Of a stretch of DNA of 48,487 nucleotides, positions 1-7,747 are shown piece by piece (the stretch's first letter is position 1; every line of letters starts with the position of its first letter). Below the pieces are notes generated by a model. It made no database searches. It was not told the origin of the DNA and saw only the letters and a program-made list of their open reading frames with translations. The position numbers and the translations under genes are program-made. Origin of the DNA: Amycolatopsis circi (GTDB taxonomy: Bacteria > Actinomycetota > Actinomycetes > Mycobacteriales > Pseudonocardiaceae); NCBI RefSeq assembly GCF_003385235.1, contig NZ_PQIA01000069.1, positions 1 to 48,487 on the forward strand, written 5' to 3'.

Positions 1-93
1 GTCGCCGCACAACTCAACCGCCGCCCACGCAAAACCCTCGACTGGGACACCCCAGCCGAACGCCTCGCTAAACTCCTGACCGAAACCAAATAA
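1..93 (+). CDS. IS30-family transposase, C-terminal fragment
   Basis: The window opens inside this reading frame; only the last 30 residues and the TAA stop are visible. The tail contains LNRRPRKTLDWDTPAE, the usual C-terminal signature of IS30-family DDE transposases, where the 'RPRKTLDW.TP.E' block follows the catalytic glutamate. The catalytic residues and the N-terminal helix-turn-helix are outside the window, so integrity of the full gene cannot be judged. Family assignment is confident from the signature; the specific IS name cannot be given. Confidence 0.85.
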   Translation, partial: VAAQLNRRPRKTLDWDTPAERLAKLLTETK

Positions 94-126
94 CCACCCG
101 CGTTGCAACCACCCCTCGAATCCACC
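1..126 (+). mobile_element. Right end of an IS30-family insertion sequence
   Basis: About 33 bp follow the transposase stop before recognisable host sequence begins. The stretch at 98-126 (GCGTTGCAACCACCCC, then TCGAATCCACC) has the look of an IS30-type terminal inverted repeat, and the sequence from 127 on matches one half of a host palindromic repeat. The exact last base is inferred from where that repeat begins; the left end and target duplication lie outside the window. Confidence 0.6.
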
Positions 127-154
127 CTGATTCCCTCGGGGTTCCCCTCACGGA
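127..154. repeat. Half of an extragenic palindromic repeat at the IS junction
   Basis: This 28-bp stretch reads as the right arm of the palindrome seen complete at 355-409 and 9382-9436: it begins CTGATTCCCTC and ends GTTCCCCTCACGGA, with one internal mismatch to the other copies. Its missing left arm would lie on the other side of the insertion sequence. This suggests the IS entered the centre of a pre-existing palindrome. Confidence 0.65.
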
Positions 155-189
155 GGTGAAGATACGGTCGGCGGGTTGAGCTGACGCAG

Positions 190-266
190 CTTAAGTTCCT
201 GGCATTGGCGCGGAAGTCCGTGAGGGCCGCCCTGAGGGACTCTGGTTCCAATGCCAGGGACTTAAG
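190..266. repeat. Nested inverted repeat, composite extragenic element
   Basis: The outer arms are 190-208 (CTTAAGTTCCTGGCATTGG) and 248-266 (CCAATGCCAGGGACTTAAG), complementary apart from one position. Between them, 216-242 holds a diverged left arm of the second palindrome family (GTCCGTGAGGG...CCCTGAGGGACTC). The outer arm recurs at 490-508. No gene is apparent; the element would form a long cruciform or RNA hairpin. Confidence 0.7.
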
Positions 267-354
267 CGGCGTGGCCTCACGCCTACCGACCGTCCACAAA
301 GGACGTCACTTCCGCCGAAATGCCCGAACTATGCCCACTTAGCCGCTTCCGCGC

Positions 355-409
355 GTCCGTGAGGGGAACCCTGAGGGACTCTGAGTCCCTCAGGGTTCCC
401 CTCACGGAC
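355..409. repeat. Perfect long extragenic palindrome, copy 1
   Basis: The left arm begins GTCCGTGAGGGGAACCCTGA and the right arm is its reverse complement, ending CCCCTCACGGAC, centred on about 382. The same 55-bp element is found between gltD and the amidohydrolase (9382-9436). Translated in one frame it gives the peptide RGTLRDSESLRVPLTD, which explains spurious small reading frames here. It may act as a bidirectional terminator or a structural chromosomal repeat. Confidence 0.85.
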
Positions 410-489
410 AGCAAACCCTGTGCCGGCCTCGCCAACCCCCACCCCCACGACCAGGACAGGCACGCTTCGAACCGCACCCACAGCGCCGC

Positions 490-540
490 CTTAAGTCCCT
501 GGCATTGGACCCTGAGTCCCTCAGGGTTCCCCTCACGGAC
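490..540. repeat. Composite of two repeat arms
   Basis: Positions 490-508 repeat the CTTAAG...CATTGG arm of the 190-266 element. Positions 514-540 repeat the right arm of the 355-409 palindrome (GAGTCCCTCAGG...CACGGAC). The two fused halves lack their partners. The whole 94-602 stretch therefore looks like a pile-up of extragenic repeats next to an IS end, and I see no gene in it. Confidence 0.65.
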
Positions 541-602
541 CTGCGACAGCGTTGCCACGCAACCCACACCGTCGGTGTCACGGCGCGCGCTACCGTCGCC
601 GC

Positions 603-1529
603 ATGTTTCCGCCCGCCGCCACCGCGGCCGAGTCCGGCCAGCTGACCCGCGAGGGCCTCCTGCCCGCGGTACGAGACCTCCTCCGGACGCTCGGCGAACC
701 CGGCGAACTCGTGCCCTTCGACGACGGTTCGCTGCCGGTGTACGCCGTCGGCGACCAGCTCGTCCTGAAGCTCTACCCGCCGGTGTACCTCGACGAGCTG
801 ACCACCGAGCGCACCATGCTGGAAGTCGTGCACGGCAAGCTCCCGATCCCGACTCCGGGCGTCGTGCACGCCGGAACGCGCGACGGCTGGGGTTACGTCG
901 TGATGGAACGGCTGCCCGGACGCACGCTCAAGCAGGTCTGGCCGGAACTGTCCACAGCGGACAAACTCGCGCTCGCCCCGAAGATCGGCGAGACGCTGTC
1001 CACTTTGCACTCTTTACGCGACCCGGCGTTGTCCGTCCTCGGTCCGCGGGATTGGACCGCGTTCCTTGCCAGGCAGCGCGAAAAGCTGGTCGAACACCAT
1101 CGCAAGACCACATTGGACGAACACTGGCTCGCCCAGCTGCCGGAGTTCGTCGACGCGGTCGACCTCGGAACGCCGGAAACCGTGCCGTTGCATACCGAGG
1201 TCATGCGCGACCATCTGATGGTCACCCGCGAAGGGGACAACTGGCGACTGTCCGGCCTGTTCGATTTCGAACCGGCGATGCGCGGCGCGGCGGAATACGA
1301 GTTCGGCGCGGTCGGCTTGTTCGTTTCGAGCGGCGACTCGGCATTTCTGCGGAGTCTTCTGCTCGCTTACGGTTACCGTCCGGCCGACCTCGGCCCGGAC
1401 TTCTCCCGGCGCTGCCTGGCGTACACGCTTCTGCACGTCTACAGCGACTTCCGCTGGTACCTCGACGTGCTCCCGGCGCCGGCGGAACCTACTTTCGTAT
1501 CCCTTTCCGAAGCTTGGTGGGGCGTATGA
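603..1529 (+). CDS. APH-family phosphotransferase (aminoglycoside phosphotransferase-like)
   Basis: A 308-residue protein with the protein-kinase-like APH fold. The N lobe has a lysine in VLKLYPP (about residue 56) as the probable ATP-binding lysine and VVMERLPG as the hinge. The catalytic loop reads LHTEVMRDHLMV, with D203 and H204, and the metal site follows in LFDFEP (D221). This loop departs from the classic HGDLHPGN pattern but is typical of a subgroup of hygromycin/aminoglycoside kinase-like proteins; the substrate is unknown and resistance is not implied. I chose ATG 603 over an in-frame upstream start at 552, because the upstream codons run into the repeat region and are Arg-rich and family-atypical. 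It stands alone downstream of the repeat cluster. Confidence 0.8.
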   Translation: MFPPAATAAESGQLTREGLLPAVRDLLRTLGEPGELVPFDDGSLPVYAVGDQLVLKLYPPVYLDELTTERTMLEVVHGKLPIPTPGVVHAGTRDGWGYVVMERLPGRTLKQVWPELSTADKLALAPKIGETLSTLHSLRDPALSVLGPRDWTAFLARQREKLVEHHRKTTLDEHWLAQLPEFVDAVDLGTPETVPLHTEVMRDHLMVTREGDNWRLSGLFDFEPAMRGAAEYEFGAVGLFVSSGDSAFLRSLLLAYGYRPADLGPDFSRRCLAYTLLHVYSDFRWYLDVLPAPAEPTFVSLSEAWWGV

Positions 1530-1659
1530 GGGGTACCCGGGGCCACCCCGCGACATACCCCCGTAAAAAGGAGTGAAATACGCGACAATCCGGCAGCCGC
1601 GACGGACACTGGAACTGTTCCCGGGGTACACAGGGGCCGGGACAGAAGGAGGGACCGCC

Positions 1660-1914
1660 GTGACCGCCGAGCTGAACTATCGGGAGCGGGCAACCCTGCG
1701 TGCTGTGGCCGAAGGGCACGCGGAAATCAGCTGCAGCTGCGAACCGGACTTGTTCGTCGACGGGCTGAGCTGCTGCGACCAGGGCACCGCCCGCGACCTC
1801 GTCCGCAAGGGCCTGATCGAGCCCGCCGAAGACGGAGCGTGCGGCGCGCGGGTACGCGCAGTGCTCACCGAAGCCGGGGCGCGCGCGTTGGACGGAAAGC
1901 CCGTCGCGGCTTGA
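1660..1914 (+). CDS. Small conserved-looking Cys-containing protein, unknown function
   Basis: An 84-residue protein with a GTG start at 1660, chosen because GAAGGAGGG (about 1645-1653) lies at ideal distance. A longer frame from 1573 would have no such site. The sequence contains a CSC pair near residue 25 and a CC pair near 43, so a metal or redox role is possible. The second half (RDLVRKGLIEPAEDG...RAVLTEAGARAL) resembles the recognition helix and wing of a winged-helix domain, where 'LTEAGARAL' is a common ending. Function unknown; a small DNA-binding or metal-binding protein is an inference. Confidence 0.6.
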   Translation: MTAELNYRERATLRAVAEGHAEISCSCEPDLFVDGLSCCDQGTARDLVRKGLIEPAEDGACGARVRAVLTEAGARALDGKPVAA

Positions 1915-1940
1915 TCTTCCGAGCTTGAGTCAGTGCGCGG

Positions 1941-2567
1941 CTACCCGCGCACCCACTCCTCCCCCAGCTCGACCGCGACCGCCTCGCCGCCGGTGAGGTC
2001 GGCCAGCCAGCTGCTGAATCGTTCTTCCTCGCCGGGAGCCAGCCCGACTTCGAAGTGCGCCGCCGCGTCGAAACGCGTCCCGTGCAGCACGTACGGCGAA
2101 CCGCGAAGATCGTTTTCGAACCTGCCCGCCCGGGTGTAGTCCAGCGTTACGTCGAACAGCCGCAATCGCCGGTACTCCACCAGGCCTACCGCGTCGAGCG
2201 CGTCCGACACCGCTTGCCCGTACGCGCGGATCAGCCCGCCCGCACCGAGCAGCACCCCGCCGAAATGCCGCGACACCACGGCGACCGTGTCGGTGACTTC
2301 GCGGCGGCGCAACACCTCCAGCATCGGCACGCCAGCAGTCCCGGCGGGCTCGCCGTCGTCGCTCGAGCGCTGAGTCCGGCCGTCGGGGCCGAGGACGAAC
2401 GCGTGACAGTGGTGCCGGGCCGCCGGTTCGGCCCGTCGGCGCGCCGCGATGGCTTCCCGCGCGGCCGCTTCGTCGGCCGCCGGAGCGAGCGCGCACAGGA
2501 ACCGTGAACGCCGTATTTCGATCTCGTGCAGCCCGGCCACTGCCACAGACAGGTAACGATCAGCCAT
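1941..2567 (-). CDS. YigZ/IMPACT family protein
   Basis: A 208-residue protein of the UPF0029/IMPACT family. The N-terminal domain carries the family pattern: RSRFLCALAPAADEAAAREAI, then HHCHAFVLG, SSDDGEPAGTAGVPML and VVSRHFGGVLLGAGGLIRAYGQAV. The C-terminal domain is the DUF1949-like ferredoxin-fold module. Length is typical of bacterial YigZ (about 200). The biochemical role is unclear, though the fold suggests nucleic-acid or ribosome association. It is transcribed toward the small gene at 1660-1914 and away from gltB. Confidence 0.9.
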   Translation of the reverse strand: MADRYLSVAVAGLHEIEIRRSRFLCALAPAADEAAAREAIAARRRAEPAARHHCHAFVLGPDGRTQRSSDDGEPAGTAGVPMLEVLRRREVTDTVAVVSRHFGGVLLGAGGLIRAYGQAVSDALDAVGLVEYRRLRLFDVTLDYTRAGRFENDLRGSPYVLHGTRFDAAAHFEVGLAPGEEERFSSWLADLTGGEAVAVELGEEWVRG

Positions 2568-2614
2568 CGGCGCTCCCCCTCACGAGCCCCAGTCAACCAG
2601 CAGCGAACACCGGG

Positions 2615-2643
2615 TTGACACCGGGCAGGCAGGCAGGTTTACG
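2615..2643 (+). promoter_or_regulatory. Possible sigma-70-type promoter upstream of gltB
   Basis: A perfect -35 hexamer TTGACA (2615-2620) is followed after 17 bp by TTTACG (2638-2643), a weak -10 match (3 of 6). It would start a transcript about 470 bp ahead of gltB that includes the hairpin at 2679-2714. Weak support; the -35 may be fortuitous. Confidence 0.3.
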
Positions 2644-2678
2644 CAGGTCAGCGCACTGGCTGACCGCGTGGCGGGAGA

Positions 2679-2714
2679 GACGGCCCGACATATGGGAGTA
2701 CCCCGGAGGCCGTC
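2679..2714 (+). other. Two-tier hairpin in the gltB leader
   Basis: GACGGCC (2679-2685) pairs with GGCCGTC (2708-2714). Inside, GGG (2694-2696) can pair with CCC (2701-2703) around an AGTA loop. It is followed by a second small stem, CGTGG/CCACG, near 2723-2740. There is no U-run, so a terminator is unlikely; a structured leader element is possible but unproven. Confidence 0.3.
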
Positions 2715-3122
2715 AACGTATGCGTGGCCTTTCCCACGAGAGCGCGATGACGTATGTCGATCACAGCGAATTCACACTATCGTCATAAGACCCGGCGAAC
2801 CCGGGAGTCACCATCACGCGCCCCGGCCGGCCCCCACCACACAGGCTGACCGACCCCCGGCGCGTGCGCCTGTACAGCGACGTGCAGAACTTTTCCGCCG
2901 CCCATCGCCGTGCGGTGACAAACCATCCGGCACCCGGCCCGGTCCTCGACCGGCCGCGGCGAGCCACGCATCGCGACGCAGTGCCGCGCCGCGCGTAGGC
3001 GCCGGAAGGTTTCCCTTCTCGACTGACCATCGCGGTTTCGGACCACTTCGTTAACCGGTTCAGTGATGAACCCCCCTTCGGAGTGAAAGAAACCGCGCCA
3101 ACGCCTTGGGAGGCGGCCAGCC

Positions 3123-6100
3123 GTGACCCACCGTTCGAGCACCCCGGCCACTGACGGCCTCTACGACCCCGCTTACGAGCACGATGCCTGCGGGGTGGCG
3201 TTCGTCGCGGACCTGACCGGTCGCCGAGACCATCAGATCGTGGCGAAAGCCCTTGTCGCGCTGAAGAATCTGGAACATCGCGGCGCACGCGGGGCGGAAC
3301 CGGACACCGGGGACGGCGCGGGCCTGCTGATCCAGGTGCCCGACGCGTTCTACCGCGAGGTCGCCGGGTTCGAGCTGCCCCCGGAGGGCAGCTACGCCGT
3401 CGGCACCGCGTTCCTTCCGCAGGACGAAAAGCGCCGCGGCCGCGCCATGACCACCATCGAGCGGATCGCCGCCGAGGAGGACATGCGCGTGGTGGGCTGG
3501 CGCGAGCTGCCGGTCGACACCGCCCACTGCGGTCCGACCGCGGCGCAGACCATGCCGCACTTCACCCAGCTGTTCCTGGCCGGGCGCAAGAACAATCTCG
3601 ACGGCCTCGCTCTCGAGCGCGCCGCCTTCTGCGTGCGCAAGCGCGCTGAGCACGAGCTGGTCGAGGACGACGTGTACTTCCCGTCGCTCTCTTCGCGCAC
3701 CATCGTCTACAAGGGAATGCTCACCGAACCGCAGGTCGAGAAGTTCTTTCTTGACCTCAACGACGAGCGCGTGACGAGTGCCATCGGGCTAGTGCACTCC
3801 CGCTTCTCCACCAACACTTTCCCGTCGTGGCCGCTCGCGCACCCGTACCGCTACGTGGCGCACAACGGCGAGATCAACACGCTCAAGGGCAACCGCAACT
3901 GGATGGACGCCCGCGAGGCGCTGCTGGAGACCGACCTGATCCCGGGCGACCTCAAGCGGATCTACCCGGTCATCACGCGCGGCGCGAGCGACTCGGCGTC
4001 CTTCGACGAGGTGCTGGAGCTGCTCCACCTGGGCGGCCGCTCGCTGCCGCATTCGGTGCTGATGATGATCCCGGAGGCCTGGGAGAACCATCAGGAAATG
4101 GACCCCGCGCGCCGCGCCTTCTACGAATTCCACTCCACGCTCATGGAGCCGTGGGACGGGCCGGCGCTGGTGGCGTTCACCGACGGCGCGCAGATCGGCG
4201 CGGTGCTGGACCGCAACGGCCTGCGCCCCGGCCGCTACTGGGTGACCGACGACGGGCTCGTCGTGCTCGCCAGCGAGGTCGGCGTGCTCGAACTCGACCA
4301 GGCGAAGATCGTCCGGAAAGGACGGCTGGAACCGGGCCGGATGTTCCTGGTCGACACCGTCGCCGGGCGGATCGTCGAGGACGAGGAGGTCAAGGGCCAG
4401 CTCGCTTCCGAGCACCCGTACGACGAATGGGTCGACGCCGGGCTGCTCCGCCTGGAGGAACTGCCCGAGCGCGACCGCGAGGTCCCGCTGCACGCCGCGC
4501 TCGTGCGCCGCCAGCAGGCGTTCGGCTACACCGAGGAAGAGCTGGAAACCATCCTCGAGCCGATGGCCCGCACCGGAGCGGAGCCGATCGGGTCGATGGG
4601 CAACGATTCGCCCCTCGCGTCCCTTTCGTCGGGTTCGCGCCCGTTGTTCGACTACTTCATCCAGCTGTTCGCCCAGGTGACCAACCCGCCGCTGGACGCG
4701 ATCCGCGAGGAGCTGGTGACCGCGCTCGGCACGCAGATCGGCGCGGAGCCGAACCTGCTGGCCGCGGACTCGTCCTCGTGCCGCCGGATCGTGCTGCCGT
4801 TCCCGGTGCTGGACAACGACCAGCTCGCGAAACTGGTGCACGTCAACGACGACGGCGACCTGCCGGAGTTCCAGGCGGTCACGGTCATGGGCCGGTACAA
4901 GGTGAACGGCGGCGGGGACGCGCTGGTGCAGCGGCTCGACGAGATCCGCTCCGAGGTGTCCGAGGCGATCGAGGACGGCGCGCGGCTGATCGTGCTGTCC
5001 GACCGCGGGGTCGACGCCGACCACGCGCCGATCCCGTCGCTGCTGCTCACCGGCGCGGTGCACCACCACCTGGTGCGGGAGAAGACGCGCACGCAGGTCG
5101 GCCTCATCGTCGAGGCCGGCGACGCGCGCGAGGTGCACCACATCGCGCTGCTGGTCGGGTACGGCGTGGCCGCGGTGAACCCGTATCTGGCGATGGCGAC
5201 CGTCGAGGAGATGGCGCACCGGGGCCTCATCCCGGGCGTGACTCCCAAGCAGGCCACCACGAACCTGATCAAGGCGCTCGGCAAGGGTGTCCGCAAGACC
5301 ATGTCGAAGATGGGCGTTTCGACGGTGGCCTCGTACACCGGCGCGCAGATCTTCGAGGCGGTCGGCCTCGGCGCCGAAGTGATCGACACCTGTTTCACCG
5401 GAACCACTTCGCGGCTCGGCGGCGTCGGCTTCGACACCCTCGCCGAGGAGGTTTCACAGCGGCACGTGCGGGCCTTCCCGGCCGACGGCGTCCGGGCGAG
5501 CCACCGCGAGCTGGAGACCGGCGCGGACTACCAGTGGCGGCGCGAAGGCGAGCCGCACCTGTTCAACCCGCAGACGGTGTTCAAGCTGCAGCACTCCACG
5601 CGGGCCGGGAAGTACGAGGTCTTCAAGGAGTACACGAAGGCGGTCAACGACCAGGCCGAGAAGCTGCTGACGCTGCGCGGGCTGTTCGACTTCAAGTACA
5701 GCGACCGGAAGCCGGTGCCGATCGAAGAGGTCGAGCCGATTTCGGAGATCGTGAAGCGGTTCGCCACCGGGGCCATCTCGTACGGCTCGATCTCGATGGA
5801 AATGCACCAGACGCTGGCGATCGCGATGAACCGCCTCGGCGGCAAGTCGAACACCGGCGAGGGCGGCGAGGACCCGGAGCGGCTGTACGACCCGGAGCGG
5901 CGCAGCGCGGTCAAGCAGGTCGCTTCGGGCCGGTTCGGCGTCACCAGCGAGTACCTGGTGAACGCCGACGACATCCAGATCAAGATGGCGCAGGGCGCGA
6001 AGCCCGGCGAGGGCGGACAGCTGCCCGGCGGCAAGGTGTACCCGTGGATCGCGAAGACGCGGCACTCCACGCCGGGCGTCGGGCTGATTTCCCCGCCGCC

Positions 6101-7655
6101 GCACCACGACATCTACTCCATCGAGGACCTGGCGCAGCTGATCCACGACCTCAAGAACGCCAACCCGGACGCGCGGATCCACGTGAAGCTCGTGTCCGAG
6201 GTGGGCGTCGGCACGGTCGCGGCGGGCGTGTCCAAGGCGCACGCGGACGTCGTGCTGATCTCCGGCCACGACGGCGGAACCGGTGCGTCGCCGCTGTCCT
6301 CGATCAAGCACGCGGGCGGGCCGTGGGAGCTGGGACTGGCCGAAACGCAGCAGACGCTGCTGGCCAACCGGCTGCGCGACCGGATCGTGGTGCAGACCGA
6401 CGGCCAGCTCAAGACCGGCCGCGACGTCATGATCGCGATGCTGCTCGGCGCCGAGGAGTTCGGTTTCGCGACCGCGCCGCTCGTCGTGTCGGGCTGCATC
6501 ATGATGCGCGTCTGCCATCTCGACACCTGTCCGGTCGGCGTCGCGACGCAGAACCCGAAGCTGCGCGAGAAGTTCAGCGGCAAGGCGGAGTACGTGGTGA
6601 ACTTCTTCGAGTTCATCGCCCAGGAGGTCCGGGAATACCTGGCGGAGCTGGGATTCCGGTCGGTCGAGGAGGCTGTGGGCCACGCCGAGCTGCTCGACAA
6701 GCGCAAGGCGGTCGACCACTGGAAGGCTGCCGGGCTCGACCTGTCGCCGATCTTCCACGTGCCCGAGCTGCCGCCGCGCGCGGTGCGGCACCAGACCGTC
6801 AAGCAGGACCACGGGCTGGACAAGGCACTGGACATCACGCTGATCCAGCTCGCCGAGGGCGCGCTGGCGGCGGGCGACAAGGTGCGGCTGGAACTGCCGG
6901 TGCGCAACGTGAACCGGACCGTCGGCACCATGCTCGGTTCGGAGCTGACGAAGAAGTGGGGCGGCGAAGGGCTTCCCGACGACACCATCGACGTCACCTT
7001 CACCGGCACCGCGGGCCAGTCCTTCGGCGCGTTCGTACCGAAGGGCATCACGCTGCGGCTCTACGGCGACGGCAACGACTACGTCGGCAAGGGCCTGTCC
7101 GGCGGGCGGATCGTCGTGCGGCCGCCGAAGGAATCGCCGATCGTCGCGGAAGACCACATCATCGCGGGCAACGTGATCGCGTACGGGGCCACGAGCGGCG
7201 AGATCTTCATCCGCGGCCAGGTCGGCGAACGGTTCTGCGTGCGCAACTCCGGCGCGCTGGCGGTCGTCGAGGGCGTGGGCGACCACGGCGGCGAGTACAT
7301 GACCGGCGGCCGGATGGTCGTGCTGGGCCGGGTCGGCCGCAACTTCGCGGCGGGCATGTCCGGCGGCGTCGCGTACGTGCTGGACCTGCCCGCGCACCGG
7401 GTCAACCCGGAGATGGTCGACATCGACCCGCTCGACACCGCGGACGTCGACTTCCTCCGCGAAACCGTCGAAAAGCATTACAACGAAACTGAATCCGCCG
7501 TCGCGCGGGCCTTGCTGGCGGACTGGGACAGTGCGGTCGACCGGTTCGGCAAGGTCATGCCGAAGGACTACAAGCGCGTGCTCGCGGCTCAGGTCGCGGC
7601 CGAACGCGACGGGCGGGACGTGAACGAGGCGATCATGGAGGCAGCTCATGGCTGA
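3123..7655 (+). CDS. gltB: Glutamate synthase large subunit (GOGAT alpha)
   Basis: A 1510-residue protein of normal GltB length, making two glutamates from 2-oxoglutarate and glutamine with electrons delivered through GltD. The class-II glutaminase domain begins at C23 (EHDACGVAFVAD), the expected N-terminal nucleophile after removal of a 22-residue propeptide. The central domain follows. The FMN synthase domain contains GGKSNTGEGGEDPER and the 3Fe-4S cysteines C1125, C1131 and C1136 (GCIMMRVCHLDTCPVG). The C-terminal beta-helix has GG/GR repeats such as GLSGGRIVV and TGGRMVVLG. GTG 3123 is supported by GGGAGG at 3108-3113. It is followed by gltD, forming the usual gltBD operon of ammonia assimilation. 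No frameshift or missing key residue was noticed. Confidence 0.97.
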   Translation: MTHRSSTPATDGLYDPAYEHDACGVAFVADLTGRRDHQIVAKALVALKNLEHRGARGAEPDTGDGAGLLIQVPDAFYREVAGFELPPEGSYAVGTAFLPQDEKRRGRAMTTIERIAAEEDMRVVGWRELPVDTAHCGPTAAQTMPHFTQLFLAGRKNNLDGLALERAAFCVRKRAEHELVEDDVYFPSLSSRTIVYKGMLTEPQVEKFFLDLNDERVTSAIGLVHSRFSTNTFPSWPLAHPYRYVAHNGEINTLKGNRNWMDAREALLETDLIPGDLKRIYPVITRGASDSASFDEVLELLHLGGRSLPHSVLMMIPEAWENHQEMDPARRAFYEFHSTLMEPWDGPALVAFTDGAQIGAVLDRNGLRPGRYWVTDDGLVVLASEVGVLELDQAKIVRKGRLEPGRMFLVDTVAGRIVEDEEVKGQLASEHPYDEWVDAGLLRLEELPERDREVPLHAALVRRQQAFGYTEEELETILEPMARTGAEPIGSMGNDSPLASLSSGSRPLFDYFIQLFAQVTNPPLDAIREELVTALGTQIGAEPNLLAADSSSCRRIVLPFPVLDNDQLAKLVHVNDDGDLPEFQAVTVMGRYKVNGGGDALVQRLDEIRSEVSEAIEDGARLIVLSDRGVDADHAPIPSLLLTGAVHHHLVREKTRTQVGLIVEAGDAREVHHIALLVGYGVAAVNPYLAMATVEEMAHRGLIPGVTPKQATTNLIKALGKGVRKTMSKMGVSTVASYTGAQIFEAVGLGAEVIDTCFTGTTSRLGGVGFDTLAEEVSQRHVRAFPADGVRASHRELETGADYQWRREGEPHLFNPQTVFKLQHSTRAGKYEVFKEYTKAVNDQAEKLLTLRGLFDFKYSDRKPVPIEEVEPISEIVKRFATGAISYGSISMEMHQTLAIAMNRLGGKSNTGEGGEDPERLYDPERRSAVKQVASGRFGVTSEYLVNADDIQIKMAQGAKPGEGGQLPGGKVYPWIAKTRHSTPGVGLISPPPHHDIYSIEDLAQLIHDLKNANPDARIHVKLVSEVGVGTVAAGVSKAHADVVLISGHDGGTGASPLSSIKHAGGPWELGLAETQQTLLANRLRDRIVVQTDGQLKTGRDVMIAMLLGAEEFGFATAPLVVSGCIMMRVCHLDTCPVGVATQNPKLREKFSGKAEYVVNFFEFIAQEVREYLAELGFRSVEEAVGHAELLDKRKAVDHWKAAGLDLSPIFHVPELPPRAVRHQTVKQDHGLDKALDITLIQLAEGALAAGDKVRLELPVRNVNRTVGTMLGSELTKKWGGEGLPDDTIDVTFTGTAGQSFGAFVPKGITLRLYGDGNDYVGKGLSGGRIVVRPPKESPIVAEDHIIAGNVIAYGATSGEIFIRGQVGERFCVRNSGALAVVEGVGDHGGEYMTGGRMVVLGRVGRNFAAGMSGGVAYVLDLPAHRVNPEMVDIDPLDTADVDFLRETVEKHYNETESAVARALLADWDSAVDRFGKVMPKDYKRVLAAQVAAERDGRDVNEAIMEAAHG

Positions 7656-7747
7656 TAATCGCGAAGCCAGCTATGAGTGCCGACTGGGTGCTGGGCCCGG
7701 GTGCGGGTGCCCCGCAAAGACACTGTCGCAGAACACGGAGGCCGCAC

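Larger units (their letters stand above)
2568..3122. other. 555-bp leader/intergenic region upstream of gltB
   Basis: No convincing gene. It holds the divergent promoters of the YigZ gene (-) and gltB (+), a consensus TTGACA at 2615-2620 and a structured stretch around 2679-2714. The gltB ribosome binding site GGGAGG is at 3108-3113. The length and predicted structure are unusual for a promoter region and could include an untranslated leader. Confidence 0.5.

Noticed and set aside
3040..3062. Possible GlnR box before gltB (GTTAAC with CGGTTC)
   Set aside because: Only a partial match to the GTnAC-n6-GnAAC type site; not enough to call an operator.
3789..7649. Long open frames antisense to gltB
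   Set aside because: They arise from the strong third-position GC bias of gltB; translations are rich in Arg, His, Val and Asp with no domain, and gltB itself is unmistakable.
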